Under the pieces are notes generated by a model that saw only the letters and a program-made list of their open reading frames with translations, was not told the DNA's origin and ran no database searches. A stretch of 64,000 nt of DNA from Polaribacter cellanae (GTDB lineage Bacteria > Bacteroidota > Bacteroidia > Flavobacteriales > Flavobacteriaceae), in the NCBI RefSeq assembly GCF_017569185.1, contig NZ_CP071869.1, positions 3,400,001 through 3,464,000 on the forward strand. Reading direction: 5' to 3'. This document shows, one piece after another, positions 46,801-53,345 of the stretch. The first letter of the stretch is position 1. The number at the start of each line of letters is the position of its first letter. Both the position numbers and the translations under genes were made by a program.

Positions 46801-47212
46801 AGCAGTATATGATTTAGAAAAACACATGATTGGAGAAGGAGAAGAAATCGGAACAATAATCGCACAACAATACGATTTAATTTTAAATGGTTACGAAATT
46901 GGTGGAGGTTCCGTTCGTGCGCACAAAGCAGAAATTTTAGAAGCAACCTATAAAAATATGGGTTATACTAAAGAAGAAATGCTAAAAAGTGTAGGAACCA
47001 TGTACAAAGCATTCCAATATGGAGCGCCACCACATGGAGGAATTGCTTGGGGAATAGATCGTTTAATGATGATTTTAGAGAAAAAAGCGTCTATTAGAGA
47101 AGTGATGGCGTTTCCTAAAACAGGTTCTTCTGAAGATTTGTTATTTAATGCACCTTCTATTTTATCTAACAAAAAGGTAGAAGAAATGAATGTGAAGATT
47201 ATTAAGAAGTAA
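43859..47212 (+). CDS. fusion of amidotransferase subunit GatB with aspartyl-tRNA synthetase
   Basis: A 1117-residue two-enzyme protein. Residues 1-478 are complete GatB: LIIGLETHVRLNT, the zinc Cys pairs CSCP and CSVC, DRKHYEYPDNPKNIQITQF, and the tail domain ending GKASGKVIRTGILDQL-like. Residues 480-515 are a Gly/Ser/Lys/Glu linker built of GSGK/EVGS/ETGS units. From about 522 comes bacterial AspRS: OB-fold (LSGWVSSVRDHGELMFIDLRD), motif 2 (RCFRDEDSRGDRQPEFTQLD), a GAD insertion domain and motif 3 (GIAWGIDRLMMIL). The RDHG His is the residue found in non-discriminating AspRS (Leu in the E. coli enzyme). The product would charge tRNA(Asn) with Asp and amidate it within one complex. Confidence 0.94.
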   Translation: MELDQIQDALKAHDLELIIGLETHVRLNTNSKLFCSCPNEETEIPNTNICSVCTGQIGVLPAINKEAVTKAIVFGKAVRSSFKNEIISWDRKHYEYPDNPKNIQITQFHNPVIPDGEVSCYRNDGSQFTVNLTQVHIEEDAAKLMHEKKISLVDFNKAGVPLIEIVTEPCIRNIEDASTYAQYIQRIVQNLGISEANLEKGEFKSDVSVSLRKKHTYNLNPRTEIKNLNSFKFMVDALKEEIEKQLNYYTEHKEFRPDQTTVLWDADLKQTKTMRKKEFEADYRFISEPDIPFVSIKDVVNSIKIDASALPHAVESILIKGGVLPQDAKFFTADAIRSKTFMTINNAIQDPSFVAKTLVNNLGAEEYENIHDINHLIEIFELFKADKITSVLVQNGITSYLKDRTFDFKKYFDDNTISEAQIFEAIEKVISENEAIAKDIKAGNQGKAGILVGKVIAIIGKGASGKVIRTGILDQLAGEKAGSGKMEVGSDKSEGGSGKLETGSESKFEKEEKLPEIPIVIKEEYRTHKISQLSEESITEKVTLSGWVSSVRDHGELMFIDLRDSSNQVFQVRLSRESFPNLDELVRLKPESVISVTGVVVQRNEDDYNAGLRTGKLELETSDLEILNLSKTLPFEIKRATKSNEKVRFQYKFLDHRNDEVRRAIVNRHKVIKLLRDILDEEEFLEIETPILTAGTDEGAREFIVPTRKQSGSFYTLPQAPQQFKQMLMVGGFEKYFQIARCFRDEDSRGDRQPEFTQLDIEIAYASMQQIIDLNTKMFNEVVRKIYGKKWILHPFEVITYKDAMDKYGCDRPDLRYGLQMQDITDIVKDTTFQVFSKPIEEGGIVKCIKVSAKEQGNKRMSKGQIENLTAIAQQNGLGGLAYIIVNENDLQSPIIKFLGEEIAENIIKVTDAKVGDIVFFSASDYATANKALDAVRQEMGRILKLINPKELKPAWVVDFPMFEKTDEGRWTFTHNPFSMPAVYDLEKHMIGEGEEIGTIIAQQYDLILNGYEIGGGSVRAHKAEILEATYKNMGYTKEEMLKSVGTMYKAFQYGAPPHGGIAWGIDRLMMILEKKASIREVMAFPKTGSSEDLLFNAPSILSNKKVEEMNVKIIKK
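45298..45390 (+). repeat. GGAAGT repeat inside the GatB-AspRS linker
   Basis: Reiterated GGAAGT units (GGAAGTGGTAAG, ATGGAAGTTGGAAGTG, GGAAGTGGGAAGTTAG, AAACTGGAAGTG) translate in frame as the linker. They resemble the intergenic repeat at 7286-7335. Confidence 0.65.
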
Positions 47213-47215
47213 AGT

Positions 47216-47300
47216 TTAACCGCAAAGTTTATTATTAATACTTTGAGACCTCTGCATTTTTTTTGGGAATTTCTGTGATTGAAAACTATAGCATTTGTAT
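47216..47300. repeat. degenerate CGCAAAG repeat before the YafQ-type pair
   Basis: TTTAACCGCAAAG, then ACTTTGAGACCTCTGC and TTTCTGTGATTG is a decayed version of the cleaner hairpin at 47868-47945. Confidence 0.5.
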
Positions 47301-47342
47301 AACACACTGTTATTTTATATATTTACTTAAAATTACTGGATT

Positions 47343-47582
47343 ATGAAAACTCAAACAGCCTTTAGAATCGATAAAACATTGTTAGAAATGATAAAGGAAA
47401 AAGCAAAAAGTTCTAACAGAAGTTTAAATAACTATATAGAATACTTGTTATATAAAGATGTTGGCAATATTCCTAATGAAACTACAATTGAGGCTTTAGA
47501 AGAAGTGAATAGTAATAAAGAGTTACCCTCAATTACAGACCTGAAAGCTTATAAAGAAGAATTATTAAAGTCTAAAAGTTAA
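47343..47582 (+). CDS. ribbon-helix-helix type antitoxin
   Basis: 79 residues. TAFRIDKTLLEMIKEKAKSSNRSLNNYIEYLLYKDV is a typical RHH/Arc fold (basic beta strand, two helices). The acidic C-terminus (EEVNSNKELPSITDLKAYKEELL) would wrap the toxin. It ends in TAATG, overlapping the toxin start by one base. Confidence 0.82.
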   Translation: MKTQTAFRIDKTLLEMIKEKAKSSNRSLNNYIEYLLYKDVGNIPNETTIEALEEVNSNKELPSITDLKAYKEELLKSKS

Positions 47583-47866
47583 TGTATTCTTTAAAAGAAT
47601 CTACACAATTCAAAAAAGATTTAAAAAAGTTAGTAAAGAAAAGTAAATTCGATTTAGAATTAACTTTTGATGTTTTAGAGATTTTACAAATTAGTGGCGT
47701 AAAAGGAATTCCTTCAGAAATGAAACCTCATAAACTAAAAGGAAACTATAAAAATAATTGGGAATGTCATATAAAACCAGATTTATTAATCATTTGGTTT
47801 GAAATTGAAGAAAATTTTACAATTAAGTTGGTTAGAATCGGTTCACATTCAGAGCTTTTCAAATAA
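47582..47866 (+). CDS. YafQ/RelE-family mRNA interferase toxin
   Basis: 94 residues, YafQ-like: STQFKKDLKKLVKKSKFD, then IPSEMKPHKLKGNYKNNWECHIKPDLLIIWFEIEE, and a final KLVRIGSHSELF. The HKLKGNY, WECHI and GSHSELF blocks with their His residues match the YafQ active site. It appears intact. It forms a bicistron with the RHH antitoxin, between two copies of a CGCAAAG-type palindrome. Confidence 0.88.
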   Translation: MYSLKESTQFKKDLKKLVKKSKFDLELTFDVLEILQISGVKGIPSEMKPHKLKGNYKNNWECHIKPDLLIIWFEIEENFTIKLVRIGSHSELFK

Positions 47867-47867
47867 A

Positions 47868-47945
47868 GGTTAAAACGCAAAGACGCAAAGTTTTTTTAAT
47901 GCTTTGCGACCTTTGCGTTTTTTCTTTGCGCTTTTGCGGTTAACT
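47868..47945. repeat. CGCAAAG / CTTTGCG hairpin repeat
   Basis: GGTTAAAACGCAAAGACGC then AAAG faces CTTTGCGACCTTTGCG...CTTTGCGCTTTTGCGGTTAA. It is a long imperfect inverted repeat after the toxin gene, and possibly its terminator. Confidence 0.7.
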
Positions 47946-47973
47946 CAACCCTAAAATAAATTCAAAATAAAGG

Positions 47974-48004
47974 TTGCTCAATTTAAAAATCCGTCTTATT
48001 TTTG
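47974..48004 (+). promoter_or_regulatory. promoter of the trp leader
   Basis: TTG (47974-47976), 20 bases, TATTTTTG (47997-48004). The leader ATG is only 7 bases beyond the -7 box, so transcription probably starts at or 1-3 bases before it (leaderless mRNA). Confidence 0.78.
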
Positions 48005-48011
48005 TAGAATA

Positions 48012-48062
48012 ATGAAATCAATTACAAAAAATATATGGTGGTGGAACTCTCTTAATAAATAA
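48012..48062 (+). CDS. trpL: trp operon leader peptide
   Basis: Sixteen residues, MKSITKNIWWWNSLNK, with three tandem Trp codons. It is followed by a transcription terminator and the trp genes. By analogy with classical attenuation, ribosome stalling at the Trp codons when Trp-tRNA is scarce would prevent termination. Confidence 0.88.
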   Translation: MKSITKNIWWWNSLNK

Positions 48063-48126
48063 GTGAGAAGAAAACCTATATTATAAATATACAAAAAAGG
48101 CTTATCTCACGATAAGCCTTTTTTAT
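48063..48126 (+). promoter_or_regulatory. attenuator of the trp operon
   Basis: The terminator is GGCTTATC / GATAAGCC (48099-48118, loop TCAC) followed by T residues. GTGAGA (48063-48068), right after the leader stop, is exactly complementary to TCTCAC at the top of the terminator hairpin (48105-48110) and may form the competing structure. The overlap with the stem is smaller than in the gat attenuator, so the antiterminator assignment is less certain than the terminator. Confidence 0.75.
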
Positions 48127-48270
48127 TGGCCCATCTTAATCTTCCTGTTTCGGCTTCGCTCAACACAGGCTTCAGGAAGGGATTTTGGACGAAAACAGAA
48201 TTATGAGTAAAAATAAACATACAGAAGAGCCACAAGAGTTTTTCCCCTTTGGGGAAATTAAAAGGAGATT
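48127..48270 (+). repeat. bipartite intergenic repeat, copy 3 (before and inside trpE)
   Basis: The left arm is GCCCATCTTAATCTTCCTG, then TTTCGGCTTCGCTCAACA and CAGGAAGGG. The right arm, CACAAGAGTTTTTCCCC then TTTGGGGAAATTAAAAGGAG (48231-48267), lies within the trpE frame. A second dispersed repeat (TTTCGGCTTCGCTCAA) is embedded in the left arm. Confidence 0.75.
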
Positions 48271-49645
48271 TAAAACAATCCATAAAACAAAAATAGCAGA
48301 CACAGTTACACCTGTTGGTTTGTATTTGCGTTTTAGAGATAAATTTGCAAACACGCTTTTATTAGAAAGTTCAGATTACCACAGTAAAGAAGAAAGCTTT
48401 TCTTTTATTGCGATTGAGCCGATTGTTTCTATGAAAGTAGACGATTATCAGTTTTCTGTTTCCCAGAAAGGAACACAAATTAATTCGCAAAAAATAGATA
48501 AAAATTTCTATGAATTATTCGATAAATTCACCAATTCTATAGATTTAGATTGTCCTGCTGAATTAAAATCATTCAATGGTTTGTATGGCTATTCTACGTT
48601 TGATTCTGTTCAGTATTTCGAGAATATTCAATTTAAAAACCAAAAAGCACCTTCTGCAATTCCAGAAATGCAATACAGTTTTTATCGATTTATTATTGCT
48701 ATCAATCATTTTAATGATGAAATGATTTTGATAGAAAATATCGAAGAAGGCACCCAATCTCGCATTAAAGAAATTCAGACAATTATAGATGCACAAGCAT
48801 TTAACACTCAAAAATTTGAAATAGTTGGCGAAGAAACTTCAAATGTAACTGGCGATGAATTTATCGATTATGTAAGAAAAGCAAAATCGCACTGTAAAAG
48901 AGGCGATGTTTTTCAATTGGTTTTATCACGCCAATTTCAACAAAAATTTAAAGGAGACGAATTCAATGTTTATAGAGCTTTACGCTCTATAAATCCATCA
49001 CCTTATTTATTTTATTTCGATTATGGTTCGTTTAAATTAATGGGATCTTCACCAGAAGCGCAGATTAAGATTTCCGCAGGAAAAGCGACTATTAATCCGA
49101 TTGCTGGAACTTTTCGAAGAACTGGCGATATGGCAGAAGATATGAAGTTGGGTAAAAAATTATCCGAAGATAAAAAGGAAACTGCAGAACACGTTATGTT
49201 GGTAGATTTGGCTCGAAACGATTTAAGCAAACACGCTGATAATGTGACTGTTGAAGTTTTTAAAGAAGTGCAGTATTTTAGTCACGTAATTCATTTAGTT
49301 TCAACCGTTAGAGGGAAAATTAAAGGAAACCCGATTGAAATTGTCGGCGATACGTTTCCAGCAGGAACCTTAAGTGGTGCACCAAAATATAAAGCGATGG
49401 AATTGATTGACAAATATGAGAATCAAACACGTGGATTTTACGGTGGCGCAGTTGGAATTATTGGATTGGATGGTTCCGTGAATTTAGCGATTGCCATTCG
49501 TTCTTTTGTCAGTAAAAACAACATTTTGTATTCGCAAGCAGGCGCAGGAATCGTAATTCATTCCGACGAAAAAAAGGAATTACAAGAAGTAAATAACAAG
49601 TTAGCAGCGTTAAAAAAAGCGTTGATATTAGCGGAAAATATATAA
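48203..49645 (+). CDS. trpE: anthranilate synthase component I
   Basis: Converts chorismate to anthranilate with ammonia supplied by TrpG. 480 residues from the ATG at 48203. Motifs are TPVGLYLRFRDKFANTLLLESSD (feedback-site region), QLVLSRQF near 240, SSPEAQIKI, NPIAGTFRRTGD near 300, EHVMLVDLARNDL near 330 and GTLSGAPKYKAMELID near 385. The enzyme body begins near residue 25 (FKTIHKTKIADTVTPVG). Residues 10-23 (HTEEPQEFFPFGEIKRR region) are translated repeat. The old start context GGATTATGAAAAC seen at other copies has become AGATTTAAAAC here, so initiation apparently moved upstream. An in-frame TTG at 48185 is a less likely start. Confidence 0.96.
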   Translation: MSKNKHTEEPQEFFPFGEIKRRFKTIHKTKIADTVTPVGLYLRFRDKFANTLLLESSDYHSKEESFSFIAIEPIVSMKVDDYQFSVSQKGTQINSQKIDKNFYELFDKFTNSIDLDCPAELKSFNGLYGYSTFDSVQYFENIQFKNQKAPSAIPEMQYSFYRFIIAINHFNDEMILIENIEEGTQSRIKEIQTIIDAQAFNTQKFEIVGEETSNVTGDEFIDYVRKAKSHCKRGDVFQLVLSRQFQQKFKGDEFNVYRALRSINPSPYLFYFDYGSFKLMGSSPEAQIKISAGKATINPIAGTFRRTGDMAEDMKLGKKLSEDKKETAEHVMLVDLARNDLSKHADNVTVEVFKEVQYFSHVIHLVSTVRGKIKGNPIEIVGDTFPAGTLSGAPKYKAMELIDKYENQTRGFYGGAVGIIGLDGSVNLAIAIRSFVSKNNILYSQAGAGIVIHSDEKKELQEVNNKLAALKKALILAENI

Positions 49646-49651
49646 AAAGAA

Positions 49652-49774
49652 GCCCATCCCAGCCTTCCCAAAGGGAAGGAGTTATTGTGAGTTTCAAAAA
49701 AAATAAATAGAATTATAAACACATAAATTATCCACAAACAGTTCCCTCCCTTTGGGAGGGTTAGGGTGGGCTTG
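49652..49774 (+). repeat. bipartite intergenic repeat, copy 4 (trpE-trpG)
   Basis: The clearest copy. Left AAGCCCATCCCAGCC then TTCCCAAAGGGAAGGAG; right CCTCCCTTTGGGAGGG then TTAGGGTGGGCTT. The arms are inverted to each other and each holds its own TCCCAAAGGGA-type palindrome, with an AT-rich spacer of about 65 bases. Confidence 0.85.
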
Positions 49775-49778
49775 AATT

Positions 49779-50375
49779 ATGAAAATATTAATATTAGATA
49801 ATTACGATTCGTTTACCTACAATTTGGTTCACATGGTAGAAAAAATTACAGGAAATTTTCCTACAGTTTTCAGAAACGATGAAATCAGTATTGCAGATGT
49901 TGGAAATTTCGACATCATTATGTTGTCTCCAGGACCAGGAATACCAGATGAAGCAGGAATTTTAAAAGAGGTAATTAAAACCTACGCTGGTGTAAAACCA
50001 ATATTCGGAGTTTGTTTAGGTTTGCAAGCCATTACCGAAGTTTTTGGAGGAAAAATCATCAATTTAGACGAAGTTTTTCACGGAGTTGCCACAGAAATGA
50101 GAGTCACAGATAAAAACGCGACTATTTTTAAAGACGTTCCAGAAACATTTTTAGCAGCACGTTATCATTCTTGGGCAGCAACAGACGAAGGTTTTCCAGA
50201 AGAATTACAAGTAACAGCAAGAGATGAAGATGGCTTAATTCAAGCAATTGAACATCAGATTTTTCCAATTTCTGCAGTTCAGTTTCATCCAGAATCTATT
50301 TTAACAGATGTTGGTGAGCAATTGGTAAGGAATTTTATTAATTCCCATCTCAATCTTCCCAAAGGGAAGAAGTAG
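49779..50375 (+). CDS. trpG: anthranilate synthase component II (glutamine amidotransferase)
   Basis: Supplies ammonia to TrpE. A class I glutamine amidotransferase of 198 residues: LDNYDSFTYNLVHMVE at the N-terminus, SPGPGIPDEAG, nucleophile Cys in GVCLGLQAITEVFGG (about 79-93), His/Glu in AVQFHPESILTDVG near 168. The last ten residues, SHLNLPKGKK, are encoded by the left arm of the next repeat element; the enzyme fold ends at about VRNFIN. Confidence 0.97.
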   Translation: MKILILDNYDSFTYNLVHMVEKITGNFPTVFRNDEISIADVGNFDIIMLSPGPGIPDEAGILKEVIKTYAGVKPIFGVCLGLQAITEVFGGKIINLDEVFHGVATEMRVTDKNATIFKDVPETFLAARYHSWAATDEGFPEELQVTARDEDGLIQAIEHQIFPISAVQFHPESILTDVGEQLVRNFINSHLNLPKGKK

Positions 50376-50456
50376 CAAGTTTGTGGGAAAAGAGAGAATA
50401 AACACAGATATTAACACAAGAGTGTTTTTCCCCTTTGGGGAAATAAAAAGGGGATA
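50343..50456 (+). repeat. bipartite intergenic repeat, copy 5 (trpG-trpD), partly coding
   Basis: The left arm, TCCCATCTCAATC then TTCCCAAAGGGAAGAAG, is read as the TrpG C-terminus. The right arm, CACAAGAGTGTTTTTCCCC then TTTGGGGAAATAAAAAGGGG, ends three bases before the trpD ATG. Confidence 0.85.
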
Positions 50457-51446
50457 ATGAAACAAATTTTAAACAAATTATACAGCCACGAAAAACTGTC
50501 GAAACCAGAAGCAAAACAAATCTTAATAGATATTGCTTCAGAGAAATACAATGATGCACATTTAGCATCATTTATGACTGTTTTTATGATGCGTCCAATT
50601 ACAGCAGATGAACTTTCTGGTTTCAGAAATGCGTTAATAGAATTGGCAATAAAAGTAGATTTTTCAGAATATAACACCATCGACATTGTTGGAACTGGTG
50701 GCGATGGAAAAGATACGTTTAACATATCTACTTTAACCTCTTTTATAGTTGCAGGAACTGGTCAAAAAGTAGCAAAACATGGTAATTATTCTGTATCCTC
50801 AAAATCGGGGTCATCAGATATGTTAGAAAGTTTTGGCTATAACTTTACCAATGATGAAAACATTTTGAAAGAGCATTTAGAAAAAGCAAATATTTGTTTT
50901 TTACATGCTCCAAAATTTCATCCAGCAATGAAAGCTGTTGGCCCAACCAGAAAAGCCTTGGCATTAAAAACATTTTTTAATATGTTAGGACCTTTGGTGA
51001 ACCCGAGTTCGCCCAAAAACCACCTATTAGGTACTTTTAACTTAGAAATTGCACGTTTGTATAATTATATTTTACAAGAAGAAAGCAATAATTACGGAAT
51101 TATTCATGCGTTAGATGGCTATGATGAAATTTCATTAACAAGCGGTTTTAAACTGTTTACTAAAAACGGAGAACAAATTATAAATCCAGAAGATTTAGGT
51201 CAAAAAAGAATTCAGCAATCAGAAATATTCGGAGGGAATAATGTTACGGATGCAGCGAAAATTTTCAAAACGATTTTAGAAGGAAAAGGAACAGATGCTC
51301 AAAATAATGTGGTGTTAACAAACGCTGCTTTCGCATTAACAATTGTTGATGAAAATAAAAGTTTTGAAACTGCTTTTGAAGAAGCAAAAAGCTCACTTTT
51401 CGGGTTGAAAGCAAAACAAACATTAGAAAAATTAGTAAGTTTATAG
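50457..51446 (+). CDS. trpD: anthranilate phosphoribosyltransferase
   Basis: Transfers phosphoribose from PRPP to anthranilate. 329 residues with the PRPP loop DIVGTGGDGKDTFNISTL (about 77-94), KHGNYSVSSKSGSSDMLESFGY, FLHAPKFHPAMKAVGPTRKALALKTFFNMLGPLVNPS and a late HALDGYDEISL. The start follows directly on the right arm of a repeat element. Confidence 0.97.
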   Translation: MKQILNKLYSHEKLSKPEAKQILIDIASEKYNDAHLASFMTVFMMRPITADELSGFRNALIELAIKVDFSEYNTIDIVGTGGDGKDTFNISTLTSFIVAGTGQKVAKHGNYSVSSKSGSSDMLESFGYNFTNDENILKEHLEKANICFLHAPKFHPAMKAVGPTRKALALKTFFNMLGPLVNPSSPKNHLLGTFNLEIARLYNYILQEESNNYGIIHALDGYDEISLTSGFKLFTKNGEQIINPEDLGQKRIQQSEIFGGNNVTDAAKIFKTILEGKGTDAQNNVVLTNAAFALTIVDENKSFETAFEEAKSSLFGLKAKQTLEKLVSL

Positions 51447-51453
51447 AAATTGA

Positions 51454-51486
51454 AGACCTCACAGGTTTTTAAAACCTGTGAGGTCT
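51454..51486. repeat. intact AGACCTCACAGG palindrome
   Basis: A 33-base perfect palindrome with arms AGACCTCACAGG / CCTGTGAGGTCT and a TTTTTAAAA centre, after trpD. It is the same sequence family that the IS110 element entered at 30243. Confidence 0.9.
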
Positions 51487-51503
51487 GGTAAGTCAAAAAT
51501 AAT

Positions 51504-51683
51504 ATGACAAAAAAGAAGAACAATTTAATTTTAATTATTCCAGCATTTTTATTAATGGGAATGGCAATTGGAATACAAACTAAAGAATTATTTAAGCATA
51601 CAATTGTTGGTTTAATTGTTGGAATTATTGTTTACTTTTTCTTAAAATACAGAAATAACAAAATAAATAAAACAAAATTATAG
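51504..51683 (+). CDS. small two-segment membrane protein in the trp operon
   Basis: 59 residues that I do not recognise. A basic start MTKKKNN, hydrophobic segments LILIIPAFLLMGMAIGI (8-24) and TIVGLIVGIIVYFFL (33-47), and a basic tail KYRNNKINKTKL. One base separates its stop from the trpC ATG, so it is probably translated with the trp genes. Role unknown. Confidence 0.62.
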   Translation: MTKKKNNLILIIPAFLLMGMAIGIQTKELFKHTIVGLIVGIIVYFFLKYRNNKINKTKL

Positions 51684-51684
51684 A

Positions 51685-52473
51685 ATGACGATACTTGATA
51701 AAATAATCGCATTTAAAAAGAAGGAAGTTGCAAAAATAAAAGCAGAAGTTCCTGTAAAAAAATTAGTAGAAAGCCCCAGTTTTGGAAGAACTACTTTTTC
51801 CTTAAAAAAATCGTTGCTAGAAGTGGGTTCTACAGGAATTATTGCCGAATATAAAAGACAATCGCCCTCTAAAGGAATTATTAACGACAAAGCAACGATT
51901 GCAGAAGTTACCAACGGATATTTAGATGCAAATGTGGCTGCACAATCAATTTTAACAGATACTTCTTTTTTTGGAGGAACCATGGCAGATTTAATGGAAG
52001 CAAGAGTTATCAATCAACAAAAACCAATCTTAAGAAAAGATTTTATTGTGGATGGATTTCAGATTGTAGAGGCAAAAGCAATTGGAGCAGATGTTATTTT
52101 ATTAATTGCTTCTTGTTTGACATCCAAAGAATTAATAAACTATGGAAATTTGGCAACAGACTTAGGTTTAGAGGTTTTGTATGAAGTACATACACAAGAA
52201 GATTTAGATAAAATTAATGATTTAGACAAGAAAATAATCGGAATCAATAACCGAAATTTAAAAACTTTTGAAGTTGATTTAGAGCATTCTATAAAATTGG
52301 CAAATCAAATTCCTGATACTTGTTTAAAAGTTTCAGAAAGCGGCATTTCTGACCCAAAAATTATTACTGGACTGAAAGAATTTGGTTTTCACGGTTTTTT
52401 AATTGGAGAAAACTTTATGAAAGAAGAAAACCCTGGAGAGGCTTGTCAAGAATTTATAAGTCAAATTAGATAA
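51685..52473 (+). CDS. trpC: indole-3-glycerol phosphate synthase
   Basis: Closes the indole ring from CdRP. A TIM barrel of 262 residues, not fused to TrpF. Motifs are IIAEYKRQSPSKGII (catalytic Lys, about 51-65), SILTDTSFFGG, ILRKDFIVDGFQI (about 114-126), IIGINNRNLKTFEVDL and VSESGISDPK near 215. Confidence 0.97.
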   Translation: MTILDKIIAFKKKEVAKIKAEVPVKKLVESPSFGRTTFSLKKSLLEVGSTGIIAEYKRQSPSKGIINDKATIAEVTNGYLDANVAAQSILTDTSFFGGTMADLMEARVINQQKPILRKDFIVDGFQIVEAKAIGADVILLIASCLTSKELINYGNLATDLGLEVLYEVHTQEDLDKINDLDKKIIGINNRNLKTFEVDLEHSIKLANQIPDTCLKVSESGISDPKIITGLKEFGFHGFLIGENFMKEENPGEACQEFISQIR

Positions 52474-52479
52474 AAAAAA

Positions 52480-52565
52480 TGTGTAAAAGTGTAATTATTG
52501 AATTGTGAAATTCCAAATCAATAAATTTAGATTTTGAGTAAGTACAATTACACGATTAAACCATA
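52480..52565. repeat. GTGTAATT-type inverted repeat (trpC-trpF)
   Basis: TGTGTAAAAGTGTAATTATTG...TTGTG (52480-52507) faces GTACAATTACACGATTAAAC (52542-52561), filling the gap. Confidence 0.7.
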
Positions 52566-52571
52566 AGAATA

Positions 52572-53267
52572 ATGAAGCTGAAAGTTTGCGGAATGAAATT
52601 CACAGAAAACATCCAACAAGTTGCCCATTTGCAACCTGATTATTTGGGTTTTATTTTCTACGAAAAATCGAAAAGAAATTTTGAGGGAATTATTCCAGAT
52701 TTACCAAATTCAATCAAAAAAACGGGGGTTTTTGTAAATGAATACAAGGAAATTGTAATTTCTTTGGTTGAAGAATATGGTTTAGATGCAATTCAATTAC
52801 ATGGCGATGAATCTGTGGAATATGTTACGGATGTAAAAAACCAATTAGCCGAAAGGCGTGCTTTATTCATTGAAGAAAATAAGCAGATTAAAAAGAAAAA
52901 AAATCAACATAAAATTTCTAAAAACGAAGTAGAAATCATAAAAGTATTCAGTATAAAAGATGAATTTAATTTTAATCTTTTAAAGCCGTATTTAGAAATT
53001 GTAGATTATTTTTTATTCGACACTAAAGGAAAAGAAAGAGGAGGAAATGGGACAAAATTTGATTGGAAAGTTTTAGAAAAATATCCTTTTGAAAAACCGT
53101 TCTTTTTAAGTGGAGGCATTGGCTTAGAAGATGTAGAGGAAGTAAAAAAAATATTGAAATCAGATTTACCAATTTATGCGTTAGATGTAAATAGTAAATT
53201 TGAAAGTAAACCCGGAGTTAAGAAAATAGAAGAGTTAGAGAAATTTAAAAATAAAATTTCTGTGTAA
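52572..53267 (+). CDS. trpF: phosphoribosylanthranilate isomerase
   Basis: Amadori rearrangement of PRA to CdRP. 231 residues, TIM barrel: MKLKVCGMKFTENI (catalytic Cys), YLGFIFYEKSKRNF, DAIQLHGDESVEYV, LFDTKGKERGGNGTKFDW (catalytic Asp), FLSGGIGLEDV and LDVNSKFESKPGVKK. An insert near residue 97 (ERRALFIEENKQIKKKKNQH) lengthens it relative to the usual about 205. The stop codon lies inside the following GTGTAATT repeat (GTG TAA). Confidence 0.96.
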   Translation: MKLKVCGMKFTENIQQVAHLQPDYLGFIFYEKSKRNFEGIIPDLPNSIKKTGVFVNEYKEIVISLVEEYGLDAIQLHGDESVEYVTDVKNQLAERRALFIEENKQIKKKKNQHKISKNEVEIIKVFSIKDEFNFNLLKPYLEIVDYFLFDTKGKERGGNGTKFDWKVLEKYPFEKPFFLSGGIGLEDVEEVKKILKSDLPIYALDVNSKFESKPGVKKIEELEKFKNKISV

Positions 53268-53345
53268 TTGTGTAATTGTTGAAATGTGTAAAAGTCTGCA
53301 CAGTTTAACAATTACACGATTAAACAGTTACACATTTAAAAAAAT
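53260..53345. repeat. GTGTAATT-type inverted repeat (trpF-trpB)
   Basis: CTGTGTAATTGTGTAATTG (53260-53278) and ATGTGTAAAAG face TTAACAATTACACGATTAAA and CAGTTACACA. It overlaps the trpF stop codon. Confidence 0.75.

Noticed and set aside
47868-47945. CRISPR-like array from the repeated CGCAAAG units
   Set aside because: Units are arms of one imperfect inverted repeat, with no regular spacers and no cas genes.
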